In this document: in pieces, positions 1 to 9,334 of the stretch
How the letters are laid out: every line of letters begins with the position of its first letter
Numbering within the stretch: the stretch's first letter is position 1
Origin: Pantoea sp. Lij88
GTDB lineage: Bacteria; Pseudomonadota; Gammaproteobacteria; Enterobacterales; Enterobacteriaceae
Direction of reading: 5' to 3'
Length of the DNA stretch: 64,000 nt
Assembly: GCF_030062155.1 (NCBI RefSeq)
Contig: NZ_CP118269.1
Location: 3,348,001-3,412,000 of the forward strand
The notes under the pieces: model-generated
What the model saw: only the letters and a program-made list of their open reading frames with translations
Databases searched by the model: none
Told to the model about the DNA's origin: nothing
Made by a program: the position numbers and the translations under genes

Positions 1-92
1 TCACGGCCTGTGCAGCGTTTTTCACCGCGTAATCGCGTCAGTTTGCCGCAGCGCGCCAGCGATTGGCCTCAGGCTGGCACAAAAGCGTGCGC

Positions 93-120
93 AAAAGAAA
101 ACGGCTCCCGGAGGAGCCGT
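93..120 (-). terminator. Terminator downstream of the porin gene
   Basis: Perfect 8-bp stem with a CGGA loop, ACGGCTCCCGGAGGAGCCGT at 101-120, followed in the minus direction by a T-rich run (plus-strand aaaagaaa, 93-100). It lies 8 bp past the porin stop codon. The same 20-mer recurs behind carB at 1484-1503. Bases 1-92 hold nothing I can assign. Confidence 0.85.
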
Positions 121-128
121 CAGGGTTA

Positions 129-1268
129 TCAGAAGTCGTAGCGCAGACGCACCAGATTCATATCACCCAGGTTATCAGTGCTGGAGGTGAACACATGTTC
201 GTAATCAACACGGAAACCGTAGTCGAGGAACAGCGTCACACCCAGACCGTTGTCGATGCGCTGGTAATCGCGACCCGTCATGACCTCAATGCGGTCGCCC
301 ATAACATAAGGCTGCACCGCTTTCAGACCATACTGCGCCACCGGAATTTTGTAACCGGCGAAATATTCGATGCCCCACGCATCGCCAGCAAAGTAGTCAT
401 GCACATCTTTGCGTTTGGTGGTCATGAAGTTCTGATACCAGCCACCACCGGCTGACAGCGTCCAGTTGCCTGGTGTCCAGCTCAGTGCGGTGCCGTAGAT
501 GTTCTGGTCGTAATCGCGGCTGTCGCCATTGTTCGGATTACGCATCGCCGCGCGGGTGTAGTTCCACGCCGTGCCCCAGCTCAGATCGTCAGTGATGTGG
601 TAATCCACACCCAGCGAGCCGCCGCCTTTGCGCTTATAGCGCAGGCCGTTGCCTGGCAGATATTCATTATCGTCGAACAGATACGAAGCGTAGATATCCG
701 CATCGCCGAAGGTGTTTTTATACTTCAGCTGCTTACGTGAACGGTAAGATCCGTCATAGTCGCCGTTGATTCCGTTGCCCGGTGCCTGGCCGATCATGTC
801 GTAATCCCAGATATCGGTTTTGGCGCCCACGGTGTCGTAATAAACGCTGTTCTGCTGACCAAAGGTAAGCTGACCCCAGGTTTTGCTTTTCAGACCGGTG
901 TAAAGCTGGCGACGCGAGGTGTTATTGGCACCATCGGCATAATGACGATCCCAGCTGAAGACCGCCGGGACGTTAACGCCCAGCTCGTAGTAGCTGATCC
1001 AGCTGACGTCATCAAACAGGTAGTAGTCCGCGCCGAAACGGAAACGGGTGCCGCCATCGAAACCGTCGCGCTTGTAGGATTTGTCATCCACGCCGGTCTG
1101 ATGATTGACCTGAGCACGAATGCTGCCGCCAACAGTAAAGTTAAGGCGGCTAAGTGGATCGCCTGCCTGCGGATCCTGTTTTAACAGAGTCACTTCCGCC
1201 TGGCTGGCGAAAGGAAGAATAGCCATCAGTGCAGCCACTGCACTCAGAGAAAAAGTACGCATTTTCAT
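129..1268 (-). CDS. Outer-membrane porin (Gram-negative porin family)
   Basis: Predicted beta-barrel porin of about 379 residues. I place the start at the ATG at 1268: the residues from there form a signal peptide (Met-Lys-Met-Arg, a hydrophobic core, then a cut after PFASQA), with an AGGA 12 nt upstream. A longer reading from 1313 would bury the signal. The mature protein shows alternating polar and aromatic segments, many Tyr, Gly and Asp residues, repeated RYKR/GVDYH-type strands, and ends in Phe (RLRYDF), the usual signal for outer-membrane assembly. It resembles the diverse Gram-negative porins rather than classical OmpF/OmpC trimers. It is transcribed alone, between carB and the window edge, with a terminator on each side. 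The substrate cannot be told from sequence. Confidence 0.8.
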   Translation of the reverse strand: MKMRTFSLSAVAALMAILPFASQAEVTLLKQDPQAGDPLSRLNFTVGGSIRAQVNHQTGVDDKSYKRDGFDGGTRFRFGADYYLFDDVSWISYYELGVNVPAVFSWDRHYADGANNTSRRQLYTGLKSKTWGQLTFGQQNSVYYDTVGAKTDIWDYDMIGQAPGNGINGDYDGSYRSRKQLKYKNTFGDADIYASYLFDDNEYLPGNGLRYKRKGGGSLGVDYHITDDLSWGTAWNYTRAAMRNPNNGDSRDYDQNIYGTALSWTPGNWTLSAGGGWYQNFMTTKRKDVHDYFAGDAWGIEYFAGYKIPVAQYGLKAVQPYVMGDRIEVMTGRDYQRIDNGLGVTLFLDYGFRVDYEHVFTSSTDNLGDMNLVRLRYDF

Positions 1269-1348
1269 TTTATATTTATGTCCTGATACGCTCCAGTGAT
1301 GAGCGGCAGGCATAGTACTGGCGAAAAATCCGTACAGGAAGTGTTTAT

Positions 1349-1382
1349 ATTATAAATTTGTGCGAACCGGCCTCATCCGCAC
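1349..1382 (-). promoter_or_regulatory. Possible porin promoter with upstream inverted repeat
   Basis: On the minus strand there is a perfect TATAAT (1349-1354), 80 bp before the porin start. The expected -35 position is poor. Around it lies an interrupted inverted repeat, GTGCG (1360-1364) and CGCAC (1378-1382), 13 bp apart. A weak -35 with a nearby repeat would fit an activator-dependent promoter. This is inference. Confidence 0.35.
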
Positions 1383-1475
1383 CCAAAGCTAAAAAATTAA
1401 GCCAAATCAGTGACTTTAACGCAAATGCCAGACTAACCAGCGACATGACTTTCGGATTATCGCCAATGAGCGGGC

Positions 1476-1508
1476 AAAAAAAAACGGCTCCCGGAGGAGC
1501 CGTTTTTC
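1476..1508 (-). terminator. carAB operon terminator
   Basis: Stem-loop ACGGCTCCCGGAGGAGCCGT at 1484-1503, 18 bp past the carB stop, with eight A on the plus strand at 1476-1483 (U tract for the minus transcript) and five T on the other side. It is a strong intrinsic terminator and is identical to the hairpin at 101-120. Confidence 0.9.
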
Positions 1509-1521
1509 ACGTGACATCGCC

Positions 1522-4500
1522 TTACATAGCCTTTATCTGGGCATGCATTTCCTGAACGGAGATAACCTGTTCCGTCGGGTCAGCATTCAGCGCCATTGCA
1601 GTCGCGAAGCCGCCATTCAGCGTGGTGTCGTAGTGCACTTTATACTGCAGTGCGCTGCGGCGAATCAGCTTCGAATCTTCAATCGCCTGACGACCCGCCG
1701 TGGTATTGACGATGTAGCTATACTCGCCATTCTTCAGACGGTCCTGAATGTGCGGACGACCCTCATGCACCTTGTTAACCAGGCGCGGATTAATGCCCGC
1801 TTCGCCCAGCACAACCGCCGTGCCGTGAGTCGCATCCAGTTCGAAACCAAACTTCTGCAGCTTAGCAGCCAGGTCGACGATACGTTTCTTATCGCCTTCA
1901 CGCACCGACAGCAGCGCACGACCCGACTTCTTCATGTTGCTCTGTGCGCCCAGCATCGCTTTGGAGAATGCCTCTGCGAACGTACGGCCCACGCCCATGA
2001 CTTCACCGGTAGAGCGCATTTCTGGCCCCAGAATCGGGTCAACGCCCTGAAACTTGTTGAACGGCAGCACCACTTCTTTAACAGAGTAGTAAGGCGGAAT
2101 CACCTCTTCAGTGACGCCCTGCTCTGCCAGCGTTTTACCAGCCATCACGCGCGCGGCCACTTTCGCCAGCGGTACACCGGTCGCTTTTGAGACGAACGGA
2201 ACGGTACGCGCCGCACGTGGGTTCACTTCGATCAGGTAGACTTCGTTGTCTTTCACCGCGAACTGGACGTTCATCAGACCGCGAACGTTCAGCTCGAATG
2301 CCAGCTTTTCGACCTGCTGGCGCATCACATTCTGAATCTCCTGATTCAGGGTGTAGGCCGGCAGTGAACAGGCGGAGTCACCGGAGTGAACGCCAGCCTG
2401 CTCGATGTGTTCCATGATGCCACCAATCAGCACACGCTCACCGTCGCAAATCGCATCCACATCCACTTCAACCGCATCATCCAGGAAGCGATCCAGCAGC
2501 ACCGGTGCATCGTTGGAAACCGACACCGCCGTCTGGAAGTAGCGCTTCAGGTCGATCTCGTCGTAGACGATCTCCATGGCACGGCCACCCAGCACATAAG
2601 AAGGACGCACTACCAGCGGATAGCCCAGGCCAGCGGCTTTCTCAACGGCCTGCTCCAGCGTAGCGACTGTGGCGTTGGCCGGTTGTTTCAGGTTCAGGCG
2701 ATCAACCGCCTGCTGGAAACGTTCACGGTCTTCAGCACGGTCAATCGAGTCCGGGCTGGTGCCGATAACCGGTACGCCTGCGGCTTCCAGCGCACGCGCC
2801 AGTTTCAGCGGGGTCTGGCCGCCATACTGCACGATCACGCCTTTTGGCTGCTCGATGCGCACAATCTCCAGCACATCTTCCAGCGTGACCGGCTCGAAGT
2901 AGAGACGATCGGAGGTGTCGTAATCGGTCGAGACGGTTTCCGGGTTACAGTTGACCATGATGGTCTGGTAACCATCTTCACGTAGCGCCAGGGCGGCGTG
3001 AACGCAGCAGTAATCGAATTCGATACCCTGACCAATACGGTTAGGTCCACCACCCAGAATCATGATTTTTTCGCGATCCTGACTTGGGTTGGCTTCGCAC
3101 TCCTCTTCATACGTGGAGTACATATAGGCAGTATCCGTCGCGAATTCTGCGGCGCAGGTATCTACACGCTTATAAACCGGGTGCAGGTTAAACTGCTGAC
3201 GCAGCTTGCGGATTTCGCTCTCTGCCACACCCGCCAGCGTCGCCAGCCGTGCATCGGCAAAGCCTTTACGCTTCAGCGTGCGCAGGAAGTTTGCGTCCAG
3301 GCTGTTCACGCCTTCGCGGGCCACCTGATCTTCCAGTTTCACCAGCTCTTCAATCTGCACCAGGAACCAGCGATCCACATTGGTCAGATTGAACACGCCA
3401 TCTACTGACATGCCGGCACGGAAAGCGTCTGCGATGTACCAGATACGGTCGGAACCGGCATCTTTCAGCTCGCGACGGATGCGGGTTAACGCTTCCGGGT
3501 CGTCGAGATGCACTTTTGGGTCGAAGCCGTTAGCACCCACTTCCAGGCCACGCAGCGCTTTCTGCATGGACTCCTGGAATGTACGGCCAATCGCCATCAC
3601 TTCACCGACTGATTTCATCTGCGTCGTCAGGCGATCGTTAGCTCCGGCAAATTTTTCGAAGTTGAAACGTGGGATCTTGGTAACGACGTAGTCGATTGAC
3701 GGCTCAAACGAGGCCGGTGTTAAACCGCCGGTGATATCGTTCATCAGCTCGTCGAGGGTATAGCCGACTGCCAGCTTGGCCGCGACTTTAGCAATCGGGA
3801 AGCCGGTCGCTTTTGACGCCAGCGCCGAGGAGCGCGACACACGTGGGTTCATCTCGATAACAATCAGACGGCCATCTTTCGGGTTAACCGAGAACTGCAC
3901 GTTGGAGCCGCCAGTCTCAACACCGATCTCACGCAGTACCGCCAGCGAGGCGTTACGCATGATCTGATACTCTTTGTCGGTCAGCGTCTGAGCAGGCGCA
4001 ACCGTGATGGAGTCACCGGTGTGAATCCCCATTGCGTCGAAGTTTTCGATTGAGCAGACGATGATGCAGTTGTCGTTTTTATCGCGCACCACTTCCATCT
4101 CATACTCTTTCCAGCCAATCAGCGACTCATCAATCAGCAGCTCATTAGTCGGAGAGAGGTCGAGACCGCGTTCGCAAATCTCTTCAAACTCTTCACGGTT
4201 ATAGGCGATGCCGCCACCGGTGCCGCCCATGGTAAAGGAGGGACGGATGATGCACGGGAAGCCAACATCTTCTGCCACGGCCAGCGCTTCTTCCATGGTG
4301 TGCGCAATGCCGGAGCGCGCGGTATCCAGACCGATACTTTTCATCGCCACGTCGAAACGACGACGATCTTCTGCTTTGTCGATCGCATCAGCGGTCGCGC
4401 CGATCATGGTGACGCCAAACTCTTCCAGCACGCCATGACGTTCCAGCTCCAGCGCACAGTTCAGCGCTGTCTGGCCGCCCATCGTGGGCAGTACCGCATC

Positions 4501-4749
4501 CGGGCGCTCTTTTTCGATGATTTTGCGCACCACTTCCCAGTGAATCGGCTCGATGTAGGTCGCATCGGCCATTTCCGGGTCGGTCATGATCGTCGCCGGG
4601 TTGGAGTTCACCAGAATGACGCGGTAACCCTCTTCACGCAGCGCTTTACACGCCTGCGCACCGGAATAGTCAAATTCGCAGGCCTGGCCGATCACAATCG
4701 GACCGGCACCAAGAATCAGGATGGATTTTAGGTCTGTACGTTTTGGCAT
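1522..4749 (-). CDS. carB: Carbamoyl-phosphate synthase large subunit
   Basis: Large subunit of carbamoyl-phosphate synthase. It uses ammonia channelled from CarA, bicarbonate and two ATP to make carbamoyl phosphate for arginine and pyrimidines. At 1075 residues it matches the E. coli protein (1073). The two ATP-grasp halves are visible: an N-terminal carboxyphosphate unit starting [18 protein letters not shown] and a homologous second unit with the nucleotide motif [12 protein letters not shown] near residue 560. An oligomerisation segment lies between them and a C-terminal allosteric domain (ornithine, UMP, IMP sites in the family) ends the protein. It lies 14 bp after carA and is the second gene of the operon. 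Confidence 0.98.
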   Translation of the reverse strand: MPKRTDLKSILILGAGPIVIGQACEFDYSGAQACKALREEGYRVILVNSNPATIMTDPEMADATYIEPIHWEVVRKIIEKERPDAVLPTMGGQTALNCALELERHGVLEEFGVTMIGATADAIDKAEDRRRFDVAMKSIGLDTARSGIAHTMEEALAVAEDVGFPCIIRPSFTMGGTGGGIAYNREEFEEICERGLDLSPTNELLIDESLIGWKEYEMEVVRDKNDNCIIVCSIENFDAMGIHTGDSITVAPAQTLTDKEYQIMRNASLAVLREIGVETGGSNVQFSVNPKDGRLIVIEMNPRVSRSSALASKATGFPIAKVAAKLAVGYTLDELMNDITGGLTPASFEPSIDYVVTKIPRFNFEKFAGANDRLTTQMKSVGEVMAIGRTFQESMQKALRGLEVGANGFDPKVHLDDPEALTRIRRELKDAGSDRIWYIADAFRAGMSVDGVFNLTNVDRWFLVQIEELVKLEDQVAREGVNSLDANFLRTLKRKGFADARLATLAGVAESEIRKLRQQFNLHPVYKRVDTCAAEFATDTAYMYSTYEEECEANPSQDREKIMILGGGPNRIGQGIEFDYCCVHAALALREDGYQTIMVNCNPETVSTDYDTSDRLYFEPVTLEDVLEIVRIEQPKGVIVQYGGQTPLKLARALEAAGVPVIGTSPDSIDRAEDRERFQQAVDRLNLKQPANATVATLEQAVEKAAGLGYPLVVRPSYVLGGRAMEIVYDEIDLKRYFQTAVSVSNDAPVLLDRFLDDAVEVDVDAICDGERVLIGGIMEHIEQAGVHSGDSACSLPAYTLNQEIQNVMRQQVEKLAFELNVRGLMNVQFAVKDNEVYLIEVNPRAARTVPFVSKATGVPLAKVAARVMAGKTLAEQGVTEEVIPPYYSVKEVVLPFNKFQGVDPILGPEMRSTGEVMGVGRTFAEAFSKAMLGAQSNMKKSGRALLSVREGDKKRIVDLAAKLQKFGFELDATHGTAVVLGEAGINPRLVNKVHEGRPHIQDRLKNGEYSYIVNTTAGRQAIEDSKLIRRSALQYKVHYDTTLNGGFATAMALNADPTEQVISVQEMHAQIKAM

Positions 4750-4763
4750 GAATTAGCTCCTGA

Positions 4764-5912
4764 TTACTTCGCTTGCAGACGGAATGCGTCAATCAATTCA
4801 ATAAAGTGGTCAAACAGCGGCGCAGCATCACCCGGGCCCGGACTGGCTTCCGGGTGTCCCTGGAAGCTGAATGCAGGCTTGTCAGTGCGATGAATGCCCT
4901 GCACGGTTTTATCGAACAACGAAATGTGGGTCACACGCAGGTTCGCGGGCAGATTGTTCTCATCGACCGCAAAACCGTGGTTCTGCGCGGTGATCATCAC
5001 GCGGTTGTTTTCGAGATCTTTCACCGGATGGTTACCGCCGTGGTGGCCGAGCTTCATCTTCACGGTCTTCGCACCACTGGCCAGCGCCAGCAGCTGATGA
5101 CCCAGGCAGATACCGAATACCGGAATCTCTGTCTTCAGGAAGGACTGAATCGCGCTGATGGCGTAGTCGCACGGCTCCGGGTCACCGGGACCGTTGGAGA
5201 GGAAAATGCCATCCGGATTCAGCTTCAGAACCTCTTCGGCCGGTGTCTGTGCCGGAACCACGGTCAGACGACAGCCACGATCGACCAGCATGCGCAGGAT
5301 GTTGCGCTTGGCGCCGTAATCGTAAGCCACCACATGGTAAGGCAGCGACTCCGCAGTGGCCTGCTCTGGCAGACCCGCGTCCAGCGTCCAGCTGCCCTGC
5401 TGCCAGCTGTAAGTCTCCGTGGTGCAGACCTCTTTCGCCAGATCCATTCCTTTCAGTCCCGGGAACGCCTGGGCTTTTTGCAGCGCCAGCGCGGCATCCG
5501 GATTGTCGCCGGCAATAATGCAGCCGTTCTGCGCCCCTTTTTCACGCAGCAGGCGCGTCAGCTTGCGGGTATCAATATCGGCAATCGCCACAATGTTGTT
5601 GCGCTGCAGGTAGGCGGATAAGCCCTCTTCACTACGGAAGTTGCTGGCAATCAGCGGCAGGTCACGAATAACGAGGCCCTGCGCATGAATCTGGCTGGAT
5701 TCTTCGTCGGCGGCGTTGGCACCGACATTACCGATATGGGGATAAGTGAGAGTAACGATTTGGCGGGAATAGGAAGGATCAGTGAGGATTTCTTGATAAC
5801 CGGTCATTGAAGTGTTGAAAACGACTTCTCCCACTGCCGATCCTGTTGCCCCGATGGCCCGACCGTGGAATTGGGTTCCGTCTTCCAGAACCAGAATTGC
5901 TGACTTGATCAA
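4764..5912 (-). CDS. carA: Carbamoyl-phosphate synthase small (glutaminase) subunit
   Basis: Glutamine amidotransferase subunit of carbamoyl-phosphate synthase; it hydrolyses glutamine and passes ammonia to CarB. The triad elements are visible: Cys in GICLGHQ near residue 269 and His/Glu in the GHPEA motif near 353-355. I set the start at a TTG (5910-5912), not at the upstream ATG at 5939. The TTG begins the segment [16 protein letters not shown], which aligns with the E. coli N-terminus, and a strong GGAGGA (5917-5922) sits 4 bases before it. E. coli carA also starts with TTG. The product is 382 residues, the usual length. The control region 5913-6260 carries candidate sites for arginine, purine and pyrimidine signals, listed separately. 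Confidence 0.97.
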   Translation of the reverse strand: MIKSAILVLEDGTQFHGRAIGATGSAVGEVVFNTSMTGYQEILTDPSYSRQIVTLTYPHIGNVGANAADEESSQIHAQGLVIRDLPLIASNFRSEEGLSAYLQRNNIVAIADIDTRKLTRLLREKGAQNGCIIAGDNPDAALALQKAQAFPGLKGMDLAKEVCTTETYSWQQGSWTLDAGLPEQATAESLPYHVVAYDYGAKRNILRMLVDRGCRLTVVPAQTPAEEVLKLNPDGIFLSNGPGDPEPCDYAISAIQSFLKTEIPVFGICLGHQLLALASGAKTVKMKLGHHGGNHPVKDLENNRVMITAQNHGFAVDENNLPANLRVTHISLFDKTVQGIHRTDKPAFSFQGHPEASPGPGDAAPLFDHFIELIDAFRLQAK

Positions 5913-5945
5913 AACATCCTCCAGGGAATAAACAGTCAATATATC

Positions 5946-5959
5946 TGCATATTAATTCA
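5946..5959 (-). promoter_or_regulatory. Candidate ARG box (ArgR operator) before carA
   Basis: TGCATATTAATTCA matches the ARG box core TGAATAATTATTCA at 11 of 14 positions and keeps the 5-4-5 palindrome. It is 34 bp before the carA start, where E. coli carAB promoter P2 is repressed by ArgR. A partner box about 21 bp away is expected; only a partial one (TGAATCAATGCA at 5971-5982) is visible. Confidence 0.5.
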
Positions 5960-6134
5960 AAATAGCCGCCTGAATCAATGCAAAAACCGCCTGAATTGTC
6001 GATTTTTGGCAAATTGCGCGCATTCTAATGATCGCCCTGGTCATTGTCTACCCTGAAGCGGTATTTTTTCATGCTTATCTGCCTTATGAGGAAAAAAACG
6101 GGCATAAGCGGCAAAAAGAGGGGAAAACTCGGCG

Positions 6135-6150
6135 GAATAATCGTTTGCCA
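6135..6150 (-). promoter_or_regulatory. Candidate PurR box in the carAB control region
   Basis: The minus-strand sequence TGGCAAACGATTATTC keeps the central GCAAACGATT of the PurR consensus (8 of 11 fixed positions). In E. coli carAB is also a PurR target with its box upstream of the pyrimidine promoter. The flanks are poor, so this is a weak call. Confidence 0.4.
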
Positions 6151-6191
6151 GGCAGCGTAAAAACGAAACCGGCGCAGCAGGACCTTTATTT

Positions 6192-6207
6192 TTGACCAAA
6201 TGGTCAA
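6192..6207. promoter_or_regulatory. Perfect RutR box upstream of carAB
   Basis: TTGACCAAATGGTCAA is an exact match to the RutR consensus TTGACCA-NN-TGGTCAA. It sits in a palindrome extending to 11-bp arms (6188-6211). RutR senses uracil and in E. coli controls carAB and the rut pyrimidine genes. It lies 280 bp before the carA start, in the distal part of a 470-bp non-coding stretch (5913-6381) where I see no gene. Confidence 0.8.
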
Positions 6208-6303
6208 AAATGGCGTTCTGACGGGCTGACAAACCCGAAAAACCTGTAAAAATAAGCATCAGAGAGGAGTTTTAAATCAGAATGGCATTTTTCAGATAAA
6301 ATT

Positions 6304-6330
6304 AAGGGCAATGAAAACATTGCCCCTTTT
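6304..6330 (-). terminator. Terminator downstream of dapB
   Basis: Perfect 8-bp stem GGGCAATG/CATTGCCC with an AAAA loop (6306-6325) beyond the dapB stop. It has T-rich runs on both sides (cttttt on plus; TTAATTTTAT on minus), so it may work in both directions. Confidence 0.75.
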
Positions 6331-6381
6331 CAATCAAGTGATTAGCGATTGAAATAACCACATCACGATGGTTCACAACAC

Positions 6382-7203
<822 letters not shown>

Positions 7204-7373
7204 TCATTCCTAAAACAAAACTATGCATCCAAAGCGTCATCAGGTTAACGAGGAGTTAACAGTCACGCCACTATTAATCCGTGATAATAAGAATTTTATG
7301 CCAGCCGCCCGTGATTATCAGTAAAAGCAATCATCGCAGCAAACCAGGGCATTTCTGACAGACTAAAAAAACA

Positions 7374-7401
7374 AAAAAGGCCGAACAGAGTCGGCCTTTT
7401 T
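7374..7401 (-). terminator. Terminator of the ileS-lspA-fkpB-ispH operon
   Basis: Stem AAGGCCGA/TCGGCCTT with loop ACAGAG, flanked by long A and T runs that extend the pairing (7374-7384 with 7391-7401). It follows the ispH stop by 18 bp and is symmetric enough to act both ways. The rest of 7198-7373 shows no gene. Confidence 0.9.
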
Positions 7402-7419
7402 ATCAGTCATATCGAAGCG

Positions 7420-8373
7420 TTACTGCACGTTGCGCACGTCAACGCGCAGTTCTTTAGGCACTTCGAAGACAATATTCTCTTCACGGCCAATCAGCTCAAT
7501 CGCCGCTTCGCCGCCCAGCTCACGCAGCCGCTGGATCACCTGCTGCACCAGAATATCGGGGGCTGAGGCACCGGCGGTAACGCCGATACAGGCCACGCCT
7601 TTTACCCACTCTTCCTGAATATCATCAGCAGAGTCGATCAGCTTCGCCAGCTTACCGGCACGCTGTGCCAGTTCGGCCAGACGGTTGGAGTTGGAGGAGT
7701 TCTTCGACCCCACCACCAGCACCACTTCCGCATCTTTCGCCAGCGTACGAACGGCTTCCTGACGGTTGGTGGTGGCGTAGCAGATATCATCTTTACGCGG
7801 CCCGATGATCGCCGGGAAACGCTGACGCAGGGCATCAATGATGTCAGAGGTGTCATCCACCGACAGCGTAGTCTGCGTCATGAAGCTCAGATTGTTTTCG
7901 TCTTTGACGGTCAGTCTGAAGACATCTTCCGGTGACTCCACCAGATACATGCCGCCATTAGGGTTGTTGTACTGCCCCATGGTGCCTTCAACTTCCGGAT
8001 GCCCTGCATGACCAATCAGTATCGCCTCCACGCCCTTACGGCTGGCACGCGCCACTTCCATATGTACTTTGGTCACCAGCGGACAGGTGGCGTCGAACAG
8101 CATCGTCAGATTGCGCGCTTTAGCTTCGGCACGTACGGCCTGTGAAACGCCGTGCGCGGAGAAGATCAGAATCGCGTTATCCGGCACTTCGCTGATCTCT
8201 TCGATGAAGATAGCGCCCCGCTCACGCAGGCTGTTCACCACGTAGCGGTTATGCACCACTTCGTGACGGACGTAGATAGGCGCGCCATACATCTCCAGCG
8301 CGCGCTCGACAATACTGATGGCGCGATCAACGCCAGCGCAGAAACCGCGCGGATTAGCTAACAGGATTTGCAT
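7420..8373 (-). CDS. ispH: HMBPP reductase (isoprenoid synthesis)
   Basis: Last enzyme of the methylerythritol phosphate pathway; a [4Fe-4S] protein that makes IPP and DMAPP. The start is taken at the ATG at 8373, giving [14 protein letters not shown] as in E. coli, with GGAGG (8382-8386) 8 bases upstream; an extra 8 codons upstream are not supported. Three conserved Cys are visible, at residue 12 (GFCAG), near 97 (DATCPLV) and near 198 ([10 protein letters not shown]). The 317 residues match the family. The start overlaps the fkpB 3' end by 20 bp, so the ribosome site lies inside fkpB and translation is probably coupled. Confidence 0.97.
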   Translation of the reverse strand: MQILLANPRGFCAGVDRAISIVERALEMYGAPIYVRHEVVHNRYVVNSLRERGAIFIEEISEVPDNAILIFSAHGVSQAVRAEAKARNLTMLFDATCPLVTKVHMEVARASRKGVEAILIGHAGHPEVEGTMGQYNNPNGGMYLVESPEDVFRLTVKDENNLSFMTQTTLSVDDTSDIIDALRQRFPAIIGPRKDDICYATTNRQEAVRTLAKDAEVVLVVGSKNSSNSNRLAELAQRAGKLAKLIDSADDIQEEWVKGVACIGVTAGASAPDILVQQVIQRLRELGGEAAIELIGREENIVFEVPKELRVDVRNVQ

Positions 8374-8824
8374 CGTTCGCCTCCAGTGCCGGATCAATTT
8401 CCAGCACCTCTACATCAAACTGAATACGACGACCTGCCAGCGGGTGGTTGAAATCCACGGTGATTGAGTCACCGGAGACTTCACGGATCACGCCTGGCAT
8501 TTCACTGCCGCCCATGCCGCTGAACAGCATGATGGCACCCACTTCCGGTTCACCGGCATCGATAAAGTCCCGACGCGAGAAATACTGGATCAGGTCAGGG
8601 CTGACGCCGCCAAAAGCATCTTCCGGCTCAAGGGTGAACTGCTTAGTCTCACCCGCTGTCAGCCCCAGCAGTGCCTCCTCAAGTGCCGCAGAGAGGCTGC
8701 CATCACCGAGACGGAACAGCGCGGGCTTGCCGTTTGCACGGGTCGATTCCGCCGTCGAGCCATCTTCCAGCTTCAGCGTAAAATGCACCAACACCGCGCT
8801 TTCGCGCTGTACGGACTCAGTCAT
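8354..8824 (-). CDS. fkpB: FKBP-type peptidyl-prolyl isomerase
   Basis: SlpA-type FKBP prolyl isomerase and chaperone of the cytoplasm, 156 residues (149 in E. coli; the C-terminal tail is slightly longer). The motifs [25 protein letters not shown] and [14 protein letters not shown] are those of SlpA/FkpB, with the insert-in-flap domain between them. The junction with lspA reads TAAGTGATG, so both a GTG (8827) and an ATG (8824) are possible. I prefer the ATG, which aligns with E. coli. It overlaps ispH and lies directly behind lspA. Confidence 0.95.
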   Translation of the reverse strand: MTESVQRESAVLVHFTLKLEDGSTAESTRANGKPALFRLGDGSLSAALEEALLGLTAGETKQFTLEPEDAFGGVSPDLIQYFSRRDFIDAGEPEVGAIMLFSGMGGSEMPGVIREVSGDSITVDFNHPLAGRRIQFDVEVLEIDPALEANDANPVS

Positions 8825-8827
8825 CAC

Positions 8828-9334
8828 TTACCCTTTCTGTTTAGCCTGTTTGCCGTTCGGGCTGAAAAAGCCCTCCAGCACCACCAGTGCGGCACCAATA
8901 CAGATGCCGCAGTCAGCGATATTAAATGTAGCGAAGTGCCAGTTACCGACATAGAAATCGATAAAATCGACCACAAAGCCATGATATGAGCGATCGAACA
9001 GATTGCCGATCGCGCCGCCAATGATCAGGGCATAGGCGATGTTAGCCATCTTCTGACTGGCATGATTGCGATACATCATCACCATCAGAGAGATCACGAT
9101 AGCCAGCGCAATACCGGCAAAGAACCAGCGCTGCCAGCCGCCTTTGTCTGCCAGGAAACTGAACGCCGCGCCATAGTTATGCGCGTAGAACAGATTCAGA
9201 TAAGGCATCAGCGGCTGGGTTTCATGCAGCATCATGTTGTTCATCACCCACTGCTTACTGGCGAAGTCGACAACAATCACCACCAGCACCAGCCACAGCC
9301 AGCGCAATCCGGTTGATAAAATAGGTTTACGCAT
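8828..9334 (-). CDS. lspA: Lipoprotein signal peptidase II
   Basis: Inner-membrane aspartyl protease that removes signal peptides from prolipoproteins. It has 168 residues and four hydrophobic segments (about 11-23, 70-88, 96-112, 138-155). The catalytic aspartates are visible as D123 in VVDFIDF and D141 in NIADCG. Its ATG overlaps the ileS stop by one base (TGATG), a typical translational coupling arrangement in this operon. Confidence 0.97.
   Translation of the reverse strand: MRKPILSTGLRWLWLVLVVIVVDFASKQWVMNNMMLHETQPLMPYLNLFYAHNYGAAFSFLADKGGWQRWFFAGIALAIVISLMVMMYRNHASQKMANIAYALIIGGAIGNLFDRSYHGFVVDFIDFYVGNWHFATFNIADCGICIGAALVVLEGFFSPNGKQAKQKG

Noticed and set aside
1..92. End of a further gene at the left edge
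   Set aside because: Two of the plus-strand frames stay open here, but the stretch is too short and has no recognisable motif.
1543..2985. Long plus-strand reading frames across carB, and similar frames opposite ileS, dnaK, thrA, slt, uca and radA
   Set aside because: They are antisense shadows caused by high GC at third codon positions. They lack ribosome sites and the opposite strand encodes well-known proteins.
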